A stretch of DNA of 50,659 nucleotides, from the IMG/VR virus record IMGVR_UViG_3300022699_000112, positions 1 through 50,659 of that record; one strand, written 5' to 3'. The notes below the pieces were generated by a model. It was not told where the DNA came from, did not search any database, and saw nothing but the letters and a program-made list of their open reading frames with translations. This DNA is from a virus. Shown here one piece after another: positions 1-9,800 of this stretch. How positions within the stretch are numbered: position 1 is the first letter of the stretch; each line of letters opens with the position of its first letter. Made by a program: the position numbers and the translations under genes.

Positions 1-99
1 CCTACGGCCACGCCATTGGTGGTGCCCACACCGACTGTTTCGAATTGCGTAACTGTGACGATATTGAAATCGTTGCTAACTATATCCACCACTGGAAAA
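1..99. repeat. Left copy of the 99-bp terminal duplication (assembly overlap)
   Basis: Bases 1-99 are identical to 50561-50659. The duplicated stretch lies inside one open reading frame, in the beta-helix part of the giant adhesin. The frame continues across the join with no phase change: 48388 to 50560, then 1 onward. A real direct terminal repeat of a T7-like phage would normally be longer and lie in noncoding DNA. I read this as the k-mer overlap left by circularising the assembly, giving a 50,560-bp unit genome. Confidence 0.93.
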
Positions 100-3000
100 G
101 TAATGCCGCTCTATTTATCAATGGTGGAGGTTATGGACGGGTCAACCGTTTGTTCATAGCCAACAATATCATGTATAATAATTGGGGTGCAGCCCACTGT
201 TTGCAGCTTCAGAATGTCGATACGGTCGAGGTTTATAACAATATTCTGTGGGGAAGTTCTTCTACCGTATGGGGTGAGTTCAGCGTCGCTCCTACGACCA
301 TGACAAACCTGACTCTCCGTAACAACATTATCGGGAGATTCTTCTTCGAACAACAGTCGTGGAATCCGGCTTGGGTAGCCGATCACAACTTCTATGTTAC
401 CGCTAATGGATACATTCCGGGCACAGGAGATATTCAAGGCACCGACCCGGGCTTCACTAATGTTCCAGCAGTTACCGCCACAGCAAACACGTCAGCTACC
501 ATAGCTGATTTCCAACCTCTGAATGAATCAGTAATCACTGTCGATGCCGGTACCACGATCACCAAGGTAGCTTATGATATCCGTCGTTTGGCTAGACCTC
601 AAGGGTCTTCGTATGACATCGGTCCTTTCGAGTACGGCGGCATAGCAGCTACCGGTGCTTGTTGTAACGAACTCACCGGTGAATGTAGTATCACCACCGA
701 AGCTAATTGCCAGCATACTTGGCTCGGAGCCGGAAGCACTTGTGCTGATTGTCACGTCGAAGAACCCACGCCTCTTGAGGGCCTCGTCGTCAGTTACAAC
801 TGTAACGAAGAAGCCACGGACTACACAGCTACAGATGCGTCCGGTCACGGAACCACCGGCTACCTCATCAACACCAATGCCGGATTTGGTGCCGGTCTTA
901 CACGTTTCGATGGTGAGGGTCGCGTATTTTTCGAAAACATCCATGATGGAATAGAGTTAGATACTACCGATATTCAGACAGAACGCGGAAGTATCTGTGC
1001 TGCTATTTTCCCGCAGGTCGTAACAGATACCGTCCAACCTGCCCGGTATGTCTTTGGTCACTCTGTCAATGCTTGGAGCCGCCGAATCCAGATATACATT
1101 CAGGATGGATATCTCCATGTCGGTATGGGCGACAACCACTCAGTCGGGGCCAACGCGTACGCCGTTTCTGTAGATACTTGGTATCATGTCTGCCTGACTT
1201 GGCTTGATAACGGAATTACTATCTCTGACGGGGCGGCTACTGGAACTCTTACCGGTTCGGGTACTTGGCAGTTCTATGTAAACGGAACTCTTGTAACCTC
1301 CGGCACTTATTCTGGTCTGGACTTCTTACAGGCCAAGGTCCGCTTCGGGAACACCGGACTCCAATCCGAACCTTACGATCAGGAAGCCTTTGACGGTTAT
1401 ATGGATAACCTCAAAGTATACGATGTCCCTCTATCGGCTTCACAGGTACTTACAGTAGCCACAAACGATACACCGACTATTGTTCCGGGACCCGAACCGA
1501 TTGAGGCCCCGACAATTACAAACGGGTCCGTATCAAATATCGGCACTACCACGGCCACAATAGCCGGGTCGGTAGTCGATACTGGCGGGGCTAATCCCAC
1601 GGCTATCCTCTATTACGGAACTTCTGATGAGGGGGAGGTAGCTGCTAATTGGGATAGCTCTATCAACTTAGGTACCCAACTCGGCTCTATTGAAGTCGCT
1701 CTCGGGCAGCTTGACCATAACACCACATATTATTTCCGATTCTATGCCTCCAACGAGGGCGGTGAAGATTGGGCAGACAGTACCTCTAGTTTTACTACAT
1801 TGGAGATCACTGCCCCGACCCTTACTCAAAATGCCGCCTCAGATATCGGTACCACCTCGGTAACTCTCTCGGGTACGATAACCGATGAGGGTAACGACAC
1901 GCCCCGCGTATACGTCTACTATGGCGAAACCGATGAGGGTACGGTGGGGGCAAATTGGGACAGTTTTGAACTGACTACATATAATGAATCGGATAACACC
2001 TTTACCATAACCTTAACGGGCCTGACCGCCGACACAACATACTACTTCCGCTTTTACGCGGTAAACGACATAGGTGGTACTTGGGGCAGCAGCACTCTTA
2101 CGTTTGATACGAATCCGTCAGGAGCACCTACTGTAACCAATGCAGTAGCTTCGGATATCGGAGCACATGAAGCCCGCATTGGCGGTACTGTTACAGATGT
2201 CGGTCTTGAGAATCCCACCGTAACGGTTTATTGGGGTACAGCCGATGGCGGGACTACTCCGGGGAATTGGGACAACTCCGCTGCTTTTGGAGTCCAAACC
2301 GGGGCGTTCAATACCCTGCTCACCAACCTCAATCTGGCGACCGTCTATTATTACCGGGCCTATGCAGAGAACAGCTATGGCTCTGATTGGGCTGATTCTA
2401 CGCAGTCATTCAGTACGCTGGAACAGGAACCGATCAGTCCAGACCCGAACGAAAAAGACGACGGTTTTATCTGGGGGTCTTATGATAATGCGTACGAAAT
2501 AGTCACCCCCTATTCATCCGATGAAGCTTTTGATCTGCACAAGGTTTCCCGAGGCGACGTAACCTATATCGCCCACGAAAACCACGCCCCTCGTAAGCTC
2601 ACCCGCTATGGGGATAAGAATTGGGTACTTGAGGTAGTCGATTTTACCGGCGGTCCTTTCCTCGACCTAAACCAAGACAGCACTAAAACGGTCCAATATG
2701 TCAACGGAACCGGAGGTACTTCAGGCAACTACTATACCATAGGCAACACGGGTACATTGGATGCCTCAGGCCATACTCCGTTCTTGGAACAGCATGTAGG
2801 GGCCTTGTGGGAAATCGAACACACCCGCAATGACAACTCCTTGGAGACACCCGACAATACTACCCATGCAACCCCCACGGGTTCAGGCATTAAGTGTAAG
2901 GGTCACTGGCAGTTCGACGTGTCGAATATGTCAGGTGGTACCCCGAACTACACCGCCAAAATCTGGCGTAAAGAGGGCAACGGTAGCTGGCAGGAATACC

Positions 3001-4487
3001 AGCACTACAGTGCCGCTACACTGGACAGCGGGGACGAAGAAGCTGAGGACGTTTACTACACGTTCACTACCAACCACGCCGATGTGAACGGGGTCTTTAC
3101 GGCCACGAATCAAACCAACAAAGGCATAGTAAAGATCACCTCTTATGTTTCGTCGGCACAAGTAGCGGTAGAAGTTATCTCTCCAATTTATCAAGAAAGC
3201 GGAACTTCATCGGCTACTCCTATGTGGGCTGAGGGTGCTTGGAGCGATTACCGAGGCTACCCTAAATCCGTAACATTCTTTGGAAATCGTCTCTGGTGGG
3301 CTGGGACGACAAACAACCCACAGACATTATGGGGTTCTAAAGTCGGTTATTATGAAGACCACACCAAGGGTGAAGCAGACGATGCAGCCGTAATCATAGG
3401 TATTTCTGATAACGATGTGTCTTCTATTGAGTGGATATCGGCCTCTCAGAACTTCATGGTGGGTTCTGCTCGCAAGGAGTATATTATCTCGGCGGCAGAC
3501 CGGAATGACCCGATCACCCCGGACGACAACATCGCCAAGCCCCACTCCACAAATGGTTCAATGCACATTCAGCCGGTGGAATTCGGTGGAGGCATGATGT
3601 ACGCTCAGCGGCTTGGTTACAAGATGCTAGTACTCCACTATAAGTATTTAGACGATGCCTACGATTCCGCAGATGCTACGCGACTGGCTTCACATATGTT
3701 CAAATATCTACCGGTCGATATATCGCGTCAGGGTACCCCAGAATCCATTATCTGGGTAAGCCGGGCCGATGGTACCCTCTGTTCATTTAGGTACGACAGA
3801 GACGAGGAAATCGCGGCGTGGAGCCGTATTGTGACTGGTGATGTTTCAGCCAGCCCCACACACGCCATACTGTCCTCGGCGGTCGTAGCCGGAACCCAAG
3901 AAGACAGAATCTGGACACAGGTTGAACGGTACGTCGATGGGGAATTCCGCTATTACATTGAGCGGTTCTCGAATCGCACATTTACCTCTCTTACCGAGGG
4001 TAACTATCTCGACAGCATCCGCACCAGAACTGCGGACAGTCTAGGTCGTCTTACTCGACTGTATGGCCTTGAGGGGCACACCACAACAGTAATGCAGGGG
4101 GCTACTAAGATCGGTACCTACACTGTTCAAGATGGAATGATTACAGGACTGACGGCTAACCAGACATATACAGTCGGTTTACCGTATTCGGCTCATCTAA
4201 AAACAATGCAGTTCGCTGTTCCCGGAGCCGTAGTAGAGGGCAACATTAAACGGATAACAAACATCCTTATTCGTTACGTCCAGACGGAGGGCGGGCAGGT
4301 CGGAGCCATATCCCACGGCCAGAATAATCTGGTTGATCTGGATGCTTCATTCTCTCTATCTTCGGACGATATTGAAGTGTTCTCCGGGGGAGGTTTTGAC
4401 AAGGACGGTCGTCTGGCCCTATACTTCACCGAACCTTACCCGGCTACAATACTGGCGGTCGTGTTTGAGATCGAGATCATTGCATGA
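1..4487 (+). CDS. Adhesin-nozzle fusion protein, residues about 725-2219 (gene begins at 48388)
   Basis: This is the 3' two-thirds of a 2219-aa gene that starts at 48388 and crosses the window ends in frame; base 1 is the second position of codon 725. Seen, in protein numbering: the rest of a right-handed beta-helix to about 937; a Cys-rich motif (GACC...C...C...CADC) about 943-975; a LamG/concanavalin-like domain about 985-1211; three FN3-like repeats of about 100 residues from about 1226, 1328 and 1433; then from about 1543 the C-terminal part of a tail nozzle (T7 gp12-like), with a YEIVTPY...DLHKV segment and a beta-propeller-like remainder. The nozzle N-terminus is a separate gene just upstream of the adhesin (47840-48388). 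The Cys-rich and FN3-like modules recall planctomycete surface proteins (family knowledge, not searched). I infer a polysaccharide-binding or -cleaving receptor-binding protein built into the tail tip. The next gene overlaps by ATGA. Confidence 0.85.
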   Translation, partial: YGHAIGGAHTDCFELRNCDDIEIVANYIHHWKSNAALFINGGGYGRVNRLFIANNIMYNNWGAAHCLQLQNVDTVEVYNNILWGSSSTVWGEFSVAPTTMTNLTLRNNIIGRFFFEQQSWNPAWVADHNFYVTANGYIPGTGDIQGTDPGFTNVPAVTATANTSATIADFQPLNESVITVDAGTTITKVAYDIRRLARPQGSSYDIGPFEYGGIAATGACCNELTGECSITTEANCQHTWLGAGSTCADCHVEEPTPLEGLVVSYNCNEEATDYTATDASGHGTTGYLINTNAGFGAGLTRFDGEGRVFFENIHDGIELDTTDIQTERGSICAAIFPQVVTDTVQPARYVFGHSVNAWSRRIQIYIQDGYLHVGMGDNHSVGANAYAVSVDTWYHVCLTWLDNGITISDGAATGTLTGSGTWQFYVNGTLVTSGTYSGLDFLQAKVRFGNTGLQSEPYDQEAFDGYMDNLKVYDVPLSASQVLTVATNDTPTIVPGPEPIEAPTITNGSVSNIGTTTATIAGSVVDTGGANPTAILYYGTSDEGEVAANWDSSINLGTQLGSIEVALGQLDHNTTYYFRFYASNEGGEDWADSTSSFTTLEITAPTLTQNAASDIGTTSVTLSGTITDEGNDTPRVYVYYGETDEGTVGANWDSFELTTYNESDNTFTITLTGLTADTTYYFRFYAVNDIGGTWGSSTLTFDTNPSGAPTVTNAVASDIGAHEARIGGTVTDVGLENPTVTVYWGTADGGTTPGNWDNSAAFGVQTGAFNTLLTNLNLATVYYYRAYAENSYGSDWADSTQSFSTLEQEPISPDPNEKDDGFIWGSYDNAYEIVTPYSSDEAFDLHKVSRGDVTYIAHENHAPRKLTRYGDKNWVLEVVDFTGGPFLDLNQDSTKTVQYVNGTGGTSGNYYTIGNTGTLDASGHTPFLEQHVGALWEIEHTRNDNSLETPDNTTHATPTGSGIKCKGHWQFDVSNMSGGTPNYTAKIWRKEGNGSWQEYQHYSAATLDSGDEEAEDVYYTFTTNHADVNGVFTATNQTNKGIVKITSYVSSAQVAVEVISPIYQESGTSSATPMWAEGAWSDYRGYPKSVTFFGNRLWWAGTTNNPQTLWGSKVGYYEDHTKGEADDAAVIIGISDNDVSSIEWISASQNFMVGSARKEYIISAADRNDPITPDDNIAKPHSTNGSMHIQPVEFGGGMMYAQRLGYKMLVLHYKYLDDAYDSADATRLASHMFKYLPVDISRQGTPESIIWVSRADGTLCSFRYDRDEEIAAWSRIVTGDVSASPTHAILSSAVVAGTQEDRIWTQVERYVDGEFRYYIERFSNRTFTSLTEGNYLDSIRTRTADSLGRLTRLYGLEGHTTTVMQGATKIGTYTVQDGMITGLTANQTYTVGLPYSAHLKTMQFAVPGAVVEGNIKRITNILIRYVQTEGGQVGAISHGQNNLVDLDASFSLSSDDIEVFSGGGFDKDGRLALYFTEPYPATILAVVFEIEIIA

Positions 4488-4954
4488 GATTAGAGAGATT
4501 TAAAGCCGAGCATTGGCATCTGGAAGACCCTTTTGAGGTCCTAGAAGCCCCTGACGACACAGGGGTTAAATTGGCTGAACAGGGTATAGCGTTTACCGCT
4601 TTTGACGGGGATACCCCGGTAGCATGTGGGGGATTCCTGTTCTGGGCTGAGAATGAGGCCGAGGCTTGGATTCGAATCTCAAAGCGAATAGGGGACAACC
4701 TTTATCCGGCATTAAAGGCTATTAGTGACGGACTAGCTATTTTGCGTCGTATATATGACGGACAAGTATTCTGCTGGGTCGATGATTCATGGCCCAAAGC
4801 CCAAAGGCTAGTCCAGTGGCTCGGTTTCAATAAGACCGATACCCAAAAAGAACATGACGGTACAATCTACTTTCTCTGGGAACTAAACAATGGCAGTAGC
4901 ACTTCTGGCAGCAGGGTTGGTAGCCACAGTAGCGGGCGGGATTCAACAGGCTAA
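4484..4954 (+). CDS. T7 gp13-like internal virion/assembly protein (GNAT-like fold)
   Basis: 156 aa; its ATG overlaps the stop of the adhesin-nozzle gene (ATGA). The pattern of an alternating strand with DGDTPVACGG, then EAWIRIS and a C-terminal AQRLVQWLGF helix resembles the small acetyltransferase-fold family that contains T7 gp13 and related podovirus proteins (DUF2833-like), which help virion assembly and are ejected with DNA. I see no clear acetyl-CoA loop, so an enzymatic role is unlikely. Its position, right after the nozzle and before three further internal-virion-type genes, matches T7 gene order. The C-terminal 20 or so residues (Ser/Gly-rich) are encoded in the 65-nt overlap with the next gene and may be poorly constrained. 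Confidence 0.6.
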   Translation: MRLERFKAEHWHLEDPFEVLEAPDDTGVKLAEQGIAFTAFDGDTPVACGGFLFWAENEAEAWIRISKRIGDNLYPALKAISDGLAILRRIYDGQVFCWVDDSWPKAQRLVQWLGFNKTDTQKEHDGTIYFLWELNNGSSTSGSRVGSHSSGRDSTG

Positions 4955-5387
4955 TCTTGCACGCCAGCAGGCTGAAGCCCAAGCGGAAATCTCCGAATAC
5001 AACGCCGACTGGAAAGAATACGAAGCAGCCCAAAATGTCGAGGGTGCAAAACTCGAAGAACAGCGTGTCGCTAGAATGGCCCGGCTGTTTAAGGGTCAGC
5101 AGCGAGCGGCTATAGGTGCTTCTGGTACAGAATTCACCGGTTCTAACATTGAAGTCCTCGGGGACATTGCATACCAAACACGCCTCGACCAAGACCTCAC
5201 TCTCCGCGAGGGCCTCTTGGCCGGTCAACGATCATCAGCCGAAGCCGATGCTTCCAAATTTGAAGCTCGATGGAGCCGTTTGTATGGTCGTCAAGCTCAG
5301 TCGTCTATCTTCATGGGTACCGCTGCACAGGGACTTGTCGGTGCTGGCAACCTGTGGGGAGCTTTGCCTATGGGTAGGAGATACTAA
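4890..5387 (+). CDS. Internal virion protein, T7 gp14-like
   Basis: 165 aa. An N-terminal hydrophobic Ala/Gly segment (residues about 3-18, LLAAGLVATVAGG) is followed by a long Gln/Glu/Ala-rich helical region, then a GASGTEFTGSN turn and a second helical stretch ending near a Gly-rich hydrophobic tail. This layout is typical of the small ejection protein (T7 gp14-like; often annotated internal virion protein B) that forms the outer-membrane part of the ejection channel. It begins 65 nt before the end of the gp13-like gene and ends in a TAATG overlap with the next, so the block is translationally coupled. The assignment rests on order, size and composition rather than specific motifs. Confidence 0.6.
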   Translation: MAVALLAAGLVATVAGGIQQANLARQQAEAQAEISEYNADWKEYEAAQNVEGAKLEEQRVARMARLFKGQQRAAIGASGTEFTGSNIEVLGDIAYQTRLDQDLTLREGLLAGQRSSAEADASKFEARWSRLYGRQAQSSIFMGTAAQGLVGAGNLWGALPMGRRY

Positions 5388-6874
5388 TGGCCGAACTCTA
5401 TCATTCCAAACAGAACATACCAGTAACCTCCGCACCTCAAATCAACCCCGGTGTGGCCCGTATGGTTACAGATACCGGTCTGGGGGATATCGGTAAGGCT
5501 CTGACTCAACTTGGCAACGACCTGCACCAAATCAACGTCGCCCGACAGACTGCTCGTGCTGTGGCCGCCTACAACACCAAAATGGCCGAGTTCAAACTTC
5601 GTATGCAAACCGCCGACCCCTCTAAGGTAAATTACGATGAGGAATGGAATAAGTTCGTAGCCCAGCAAAAATCTTTAAGCAAGGGCGTTTCTCGGGATGC
5701 AGCTGAAGCTATCGACCTGAAACTCACCGAGTACAACGCACATAACTATGCTGATATTAAAAAGATGGAACTCCAAAATACCCGGGATATGGTTATGGCT
5801 GAAGCCCCCGATGTAATGGAACAGTCCATCATGCAGCAGGTCAAAGCAGAATTTAACAAAGACCCCATGCGGGCTAAACAAGCTGAACGCAACTACCAGC
5901 AGTGGCTAGAGGGAGTCTCCCCCGCTCTTAAACCCGACGAGCGTAAAAAATTCCAGATGGCTTATAAAACCGCACTGGACGAGGGCCGGGCAGAGGAAGA
6001 AAAGCAGAGGGTCCACATGGCTATCATGGCCGACCCGGAGAAAGCTTTGGAGATTATTCCCCAGACAAAATACATGACCCCGGAAGACCAACTCTCCCTG
6101 ATGAAGTCGGCCAAAGCAACGATCTCCCACAAACAGCAGATGAGCGACCTACAACTGGACCAACTGGAAAACCAGCAAGCCGGGGGGGTTCTCGATGAGT
6201 ATCTCAACTCCGGTTCCGTTCCGGTCCAACAGAATGCCACAGAGGATGTCCAAACCCAGATCGACGCGTTAAACGATAAGGTGGCTTCTAAAACCGCTGA
6301 TATGGGCGGGGAACAACTCCACCCCATCTATTACCGGTATCAGGACCGCCTAGAGAAACTGGACACGCTTAGCCAGAAAGAACTCCTTGAAGCCGCTACC
6401 GTCCTGCCTAGAAATAAGGTACAGGAGCTTAGGGATGCCAGTAAGCTTAACGAAACTTTGCTCCCAAAACAGGCAGAGGTTAAGGATACCGTTAAACAAA
6501 TCAACACCGGCATGGGCCAGCTTATGGACGCAGCGGCTAATCTGGACGACCCTGAAACTGCCAAGGTCATGTTACAGGAACTCGAAGAAGAACGCAATCT
6601 TCTTATCAATGAATCCAAACAACGGTACGCCAAGGGAGATAACCGCGTAGACATTAACTCCGATCTAAACTCTGTATTCCAAGCCAAGACTGAGGGTGTT
6701 CTGGATGCGGGCTATCGTTTGCCATTCCGCAGAGGAACCAATCGATTCACCAAACAGCTTGAGGAAAATGCTTCAGAGCGAGAACGCCGCCACGCCCTTA
6801 TCAACCTCCTGATGGCAGGAGACTTTGAGAGAGAAATAGAAGCCGCCGTAGACGCAGGATGGTTCAATGAGTAG
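5387..6874 (+). CDS. Internal virion/ejection protein, T7 gp15-position
   Basis: 495 aa, starting in the TAATG overlap with the gp14-like gene and overlapping the next gene by 8 nt. The protein is almost wholly predicted helical, rich in Gln, Glu, Lys and Ala, with long heptad-like stretches (about 60-200 and 250-420) and no catalytic motif that I recognise. It is shorter than T7 gp15 (747 aa) but occupies the same slot between the gp14-like and very large gp16-like genes. I infer a structural component of the ejection apparatus (periplasmic tunnel or internal core). The start choice is supported by the stop-start overlap. Confidence 0.55.
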   Translation: MAELYHSKQNIPVTSAPQINPGVARMVTDTGLGDIGKALTQLGNDLHQINVARQTARAVAAYNTKMAEFKLRMQTADPSKVNYDEEWNKFVAQQKSLSKGVSRDAAEAIDLKLTEYNAHNYADIKKMELQNTRDMVMAEAPDVMEQSIMQQVKAEFNKDPMRAKQAERNYQQWLEGVSPALKPDERKKFQMAYKTALDEGRAEEEKQRVHMAIMADPEKALEIIPQTKYMTPEDQLSLMKSAKATISHKQQMSDLQLDQLENQQAGGVLDEYLNSGSVPVQQNATEDVQTQIDALNDKVASKTADMGGEQLHPIYYRYQDRLEKLDTLSQKELLEAATVLPRNKVQELRDASKLNETLLPKQAEVKDTVKQINTGMGQLMDAAANLDDPETAKVMLQELEEERNLLINESKQRYAKGDNRVDINSDLNSVFQAKTEGVLDAGYRLPFRRGTNRFTKQLEENASERERRHALINLLMAGDFEREIEAAVDAGWFNE

Positions 6875-9800
6875 ATACCTCGACCAACTGGCCGAACAGC
6901 AACAGGTAGAGCAAAAAGATAAAGTAGCCAAGCTCGACCAGAATATTCGTGCAGGAATCAAATCCGGTATGTCGGTACCGGAGGTCGTGGAGAATCTACA
7001 AATCCCAGATGATGTCAAAAACCCCAACCGGGCTGTAGCCTCTATCGCTATCGCCCAACATTATAATATTTCACCGGAGAGAGCTTATGGTATCTACCCG
7101 ATTTACAAACAGGGACTTTGGCCGGACATTTCTGATGAGGAAGTGGTAAACCGCCTTTATCAATCACCACCAGATCAATTACCCGAGTCTACTGTTACAG
7201 AACAAACTTATGAGCAAAAAGCTGAAGAAACTCTTAAAGATTTCCCTGTATATGCCCAAAAAAGGGAGAAAGCAGAGGAAAAAAATTATCCTAAACCCAC
7301 TGGCAAGAATATGCTTAAAAGCATTTTCATGCCTCCTGACCCAAAAGGGGTCGAGCAGGCTCAAGCAGCGGCACGGGAAAAGGCCCGACGAGCCTTGGAC
7401 GATGAATGGTTTGGAAAGGGCCGCAGTCGCGATCTGGCTCGCGAACAATACTACGATGCCTTGTTTGAAGCTAAGACCCCCGAAGAAAAAGAAACAGCTA
7501 CCCAACAGTACATAGAAGCTCTAAAGCAGCAGCACCAAAACCACCTTAAAGATATCGACCGTATAGAATACCAAATCCAAAACCATACGGAAGATGAGTC
7601 TTTCATGGAACGCAAAGCTCTCGCAGCCAAGCGAGCCGGTTATCGGGCTAAAGGTACTTGGGCTAACGTCCAGCAGCATCTTGCTAAAGGCAACCCGTTC
7701 TTCACTAAAGACAGAGAAAAAGAATTCATTAAAGAGCAACAAGACGCTCAACGGGAAGCCTATGCTAAAGCCAATGCTCCTGAACTCTGGCGGGCTGAAC
7801 TAAACTGGATAGACGGGGTATCGAACAGTATTATTGAAAACGCCCCCACTATGGCTATGGCGGCTGGTGCGGCGGCGGCTGGTGGGGCTGTGGGTGGTCC
7901 CGTAGGTGCCCGGGCTGGCCTCTGGGCGGTTACCTATTCAGCTGAAAGCAGCGAGATATATCAAAGTGCTTTGGAACGAGGTTTTTCGCCAGAAGAAGCC
8001 TCACGTCGAGCACACATGGGCGGGGTTATAAACGCCTCACTGGAAACAGCCGGTGGCGGTGTTACCAAGTACTCACCGTCTCCGGGACTCAAGGGGAAGA
8101 TTCTAAAATACGGAGGTAAACTTACCAAGAACCAACTCCGAGAAGTTCTCGTAGAAGAAGTGCCGCAGGAAGCTGTCAGCACGATTTTAAGCGGTAACGT
8201 ACCCTATGATGTAGATGGTACCGTTGACTACAGTGAGTTTACAAACCAGATGCTGTTGGTAGCCCGTGATGCAGCCTTTACTTCAGCTTTCTATTCTTCA
8301 GTACAGGCCGGGGCTTCTAATCTGGCCGCTATAAAAACGAAACAACAAACAGGATTTGATATCGACGACTTCACCAACTTCGATGATCTAATGAACGATG
8401 TGATAGCTAATGGACAAGAAAGAGACACCGATCTCCAAAGTAAAAAAGACGCTGGCGAATATGTTCCGGGCGAAGAAAAGTATCGTCTCGATAAAATAAT
8501 AGACCATGCCGTTAAGAAGTCTATTCAGATTCCCTCTCCCGACCTCAAAAAATATCCGTACATGCTGGTCCCTAATTCCCGGCTGGAAGAACAGGCTGAG
8601 GGATACACATGGCATATCAAAAACTTCACAGACCCGACCAACAACATCAAGTTTAAATCCTACAAAGAGGGTCTGGCTAAGATGCAGGAGCTTGTGCCGG
8701 AGCATGTCTGGAAAGCCCCTATCCTTGTAGACTTGGAACAAGGCCACCCCATCGAGATCGAAGAAGCCCACAAACAAATCCAAACACCTGACTACACCGA
8801 ACCCCTCGAAGATATCCTTAATGCTCACCGATATTATCTGGTAGACGAGGGAGGCAATAAATACGGCGTGCGTGATGCCGATACCAGTAAGCAGGTAACA
8901 ACCGGGGAAGAATTAGATAAGGCTACTCGTGTTAAAAACATGCGTAACCTTACCCAAGACAAGGGAGTGGTGTCCGACGACCCTCTGGTTCAGGTTCACA
9001 GGTTTACACGTTCACGATTCGATAATGGGGCAGTCCCAAACGTCTATGGTCCTATTTCCGACATGCTGCATCCGGGTGCGGACGAGACTGCCCGGAGTAC
9101 CGCTGCCGGGGCGCTTAACGAATATGTCACTGGACTCCATACCTCACTTGCCCAAGAATTCGGTCAGGTATTTGCAGACCAACAAATCCCACAAGAATTC
9201 AGGGATAGTATACTCTGGCTTCCCAATGAAGTAATTTACAAAAACAAAGACCAGTCTTCCGCAGATACTCTACGCCACATTATGCGTTTGGGGCAGCTTT
9301 ACGGCGAGGGTGCTCAGGCCGATCAATTTCGCAACTGGTCCCGAGACAAGATTAACAAGGTCAAAAAGAACAAACACCGGAAGCCTATTCTGTCCGAGAA
9401 AGACGCAGAACCCGGACTCTGGCATAAACTATGGGACCCCATTGGCGGCACGTCAAAAGACGACTTTGTTTCTTCATTGACCCATATTTTCGGCACGGGT
9501 CATGTTGACGTTTCAGAGCGGATAATGCAGGCCCGTACCCAGACCACTAAATACTTTCTGGGCATGAATGACATAGTTGATAAAATACAACAGGACCTCC
9601 AAATCACCAATCCCGAAAAAGCTGAATGGAGCACCGTTCTCGGTCGTAAGCCCAAACACATTCCAGTAATTGTTGACGGGCAGGAACGTAGTATGACGAT
9701 GGCCCAGCTAATATATCTGGACCTTGCTTCTCGTGACCCCTCCCTATATAACATAATCACGAACGAGGGCATCGCCTTTAAAAATCTCGATCTAGGCCCC

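Noticed and set aside
1-99. Direct terminal repeats of a T7-like genome
   Set aside because: Only 99 bp, inside a coding frame that continues across the join; fits k-mer overlap of a circularised contig.
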